DNA of 6,978 nucleotides from assembly GCA_005787665.1 (NCBI GenBank), contig SYAB01000050.1:1-6978 (forward strand). The letters run 5' to 3'. How positions within the stretch are numbered: the first letter of the stretch is position 1; each line of letters begins with the position of its first letter. The DNA is from Actinomycetota bacterium. Its GTDB lineage: Bacteria > Actinomycetota > Actinomycetes > Mycobacteriales > Mycobacteriaceae. Under the pieces are notes generated by a model, which had not been told where the DNA came from, did not search any database, and saw only the letters and a program-made list of their open reading frames with translations. The translations under genes were made by a program, and so were the position numbers. Shown here piece after piece: positions 6,195 to 6,978 of the stretch.

Positions 6195-6860
6195 TCAGCC
6201 GTAGCTGACCGCGGCGCCCCGGCCGACGTGCAGGGTCTGACCGGTGATGTGCCGGGCAGCCGGGGTGGCCAGGAACAGCGCCAACCGGGCGATCGCGGCG
6301 CCCGCCGACGGCTCAGCGCCGGTCGATCCCAGGTAGCCGGCCGCGGCCGGCAACCCGAAAGCCAGCGTGTTGACGGTGATGCCGCGGGTGCCGAAATGGT
6401 CGGCCTGAGCCGCGGTCCAGTGCGACAACGCCGCTTTGGCGGCAGCCTCGGGCCCGTCATCGTGAGCGGGTGCGACCGTGACGATGGAACCCCCGGACCG
6501 CAGATTGTCACCGACGGCCTGCACGGAGAGCACGGCCGCGAGGACCGTGCGGTCGAAGGCCGAACGCCAGGCGTGTGCGGTGTCGACGAGGGCGAACGCA
6601 TGCGGGTCATCACCGGACCAGCCCTGGCTCGGCACCGTGATCACGGCGTCGAGGTGATGCGGGAACCCCGGTTGCGCCGCCGCGAGGCTGGCGGGGTCGG
6701 TGGGATCGCAGACGATGGCGCCGTCCGGTCGGTCCCCGGCGGCCGACTCCCGCTCGTGCGCCGCCCACCCGGCAAGAACGACCCGGTGGCCCGCCCGGCG
6801 AAAGCCGTCGGCGACCGTCCGGCCCAACTCTCCGTCGGCGCCGGTGACCAGCACGTCCAT
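6195..6860 (-). CDS. Atypical short-chain dehydrogenase/reductase-like protein (Rv1856c-type)
   Basis: This 221-aa Rossmann-fold protein is near the short end of the SDR family. The nucleotide-binding motif is TGADGELG (6-13), which has the TGxxGxxG spacing of extended or atypical SDRs rather than TGxxxGxG. CDPTDPASL (51-59) is the usual acidic turn after strand 3. The active site is degenerate: in the YxxxK position the lysine is kept (K142) but the tyrosine is replaced by E138, and no catalytic serine follows GGSIVTV (123-129). The C-terminal TGQTLHV (206-212) is typical of SDRs. Recalled Rv1856c shares these changes, so the loss is probably old and functional. The protein may bind NAD(P) without classical catalysis. 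The ATG at 6860 has GGGAGGG 6 nt upstream; a TTG at 6893 is in frame but unsupported. It is the first gene of the - strand cluster. Confidence 0.88.
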   Translation of the reverse strand: MDVLVTGADGELGRTVADGFRRAGHRVVLAGWAAHERESAAGDRPDGAIVCDPTDPASLAAAQPGFPHHLDAVITVPSQGWSGDDPHAFALVDTAHAWRSAFDRTVLAAVLSVQAVGDNLRSGGSIVTVAPAHDDGPEAAAKAALSHWTAAQADHFGTRGITVNTLAFGLPAAAGYLGSTGAEPSAGAAIARLALFLATPAARHITGQTLHVGRGAAVSYG

Positions 6861-6892
6861 CGCCCACCCTCCCGGTTCACGCCTCGCGGCCA

Positions 6893-6898
6893 AGGTTA
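6893..6898 (-). promoter_or_regulatory. Candidate -10 element for the SDR-LLM-ndh-kinase gene cluster
   Basis: On the - strand TAACCT fits TANNNT, about 32 nt before the ATG at 6860, leaving room for a leader with the strong GGGAGGG ribosome-binding site. No clear -35 is seen. The 12-bp tandem duplication starts 9 bp upstream and would fall across the -35 region. Confidence 0.3.
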
Positions 6899-6906
6899 CT
6901 GGACGG

Positions 6907-6930
6907 TCGTGGGCGGGCTCGTGGGCGGGC
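6907..6930. repeat. Perfect 12-bp tandem duplication
   Basis: TCGTGGGCGGGC is present twice head to tail (6907-6918 and 6919-6930) without mismatch. It lies upstream of the SDR-like gene, over the likely -35 region of its promoter, and directly abuts the 11-bp repeats. It may be slippage or a doubled binding site. Confidence 0.8.
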
Positions 6931-6978
6931 GATGTCCCGACAATGGCCCGACAATGGCCCGAGGATGGCCCGAGGATG
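6931..6978. repeat. 11-bp tandem repeat array, continuing past the window edge
   Basis: There are four full units and a partial fifth: GATGTCCCGAC, AATGGCCCGAC, AATGGCCCGAG, GATGGCCCGAG, GATG. The consensus is RATGGCCCGAS with a strict 11-bp period and only small changes between neighbours, as expected from slippage expansion. Each unit carries an ATG on the + strand; since 11 is not a multiple of 3, successive ATGs move through all three frames. The array is intergenic as far as can be seen, but a + strand gene could begin within or after it beyond the edge. Confidence 0.8.

Noticed and set aside
6932..6978. Start of a + strand gene at ATG 6932 (perhaps a modA-like gene, as beside Rv1856c)
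   Set aside because: The frame is open only because the window ends, and the sequence is an 11-bp repeat; too little is visible to support coding.

Overview
This is high-GC actinobacterial DNA, almost certainly from a Mycobacterium/Mycolicibacterium species. From memory, the proteins resemble M. tuberculosis BlaI (Rv1846c), the hotdog protein Rv1847, Ndh (Rv1854c), the F420-type oxidoreductase Rv1855c and the SDR-like protein Rv1856c, in the same order and orientation. No database search was run, so all such comparisons rest on recalled sequences.

Left part (about 1-2400): the window opens inside a SecA gene on the + strand (stop at 1384). It reads as a SecA1-type ATPase but ends right after the helical scaffold, without the long C-terminal tail of mycobacterial SecA1. 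It converges, 4 bp apart, with blaI on the - strand (1389-1778). blaI and a PaaI-like thioesterase (1983-2384, +) diverge from a 204-bp region. That region holds a probable BlaI operator overlapping the blaI promoter, a set of GC-rich direct repeats, and a perfect 10-bp palindrome just before the thioesterase start.

Right part (2402-6860): four - strand genes, transcribed in the order SDR-like protein, LLM/F420-type oxidoreductase, type II NADH dehydrogenase (ndh), PrrB-like histidine kinase. Intergenic gaps are short (38, 67 and about 43 bp, or a 17-bp overlap if the kinase uses its upstream ATG). Candidate internal promoters precede the LLM gene and ndh. No response regulator lies in the window, so the kinase looks orphaned. 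The last 72 bp hold a perfect 12-bp tandem duplication followed by an 11-bp tandem repeat that runs off the window edge.

The core is a known mycobacterial block with two departures from the M. tuberculosis arrangement as I recall it: a SecA1-like paralogue where blaR lies beside blaI, and an orphan PrrB-like kinase where the urease operon lies between Rv1847 and ndh. Both look like accessory insertions or replacements at a conserved locus. I see no mobile element, CRISPR array, tRNA or rRNA, and nothing that proves a new multi-gene system.
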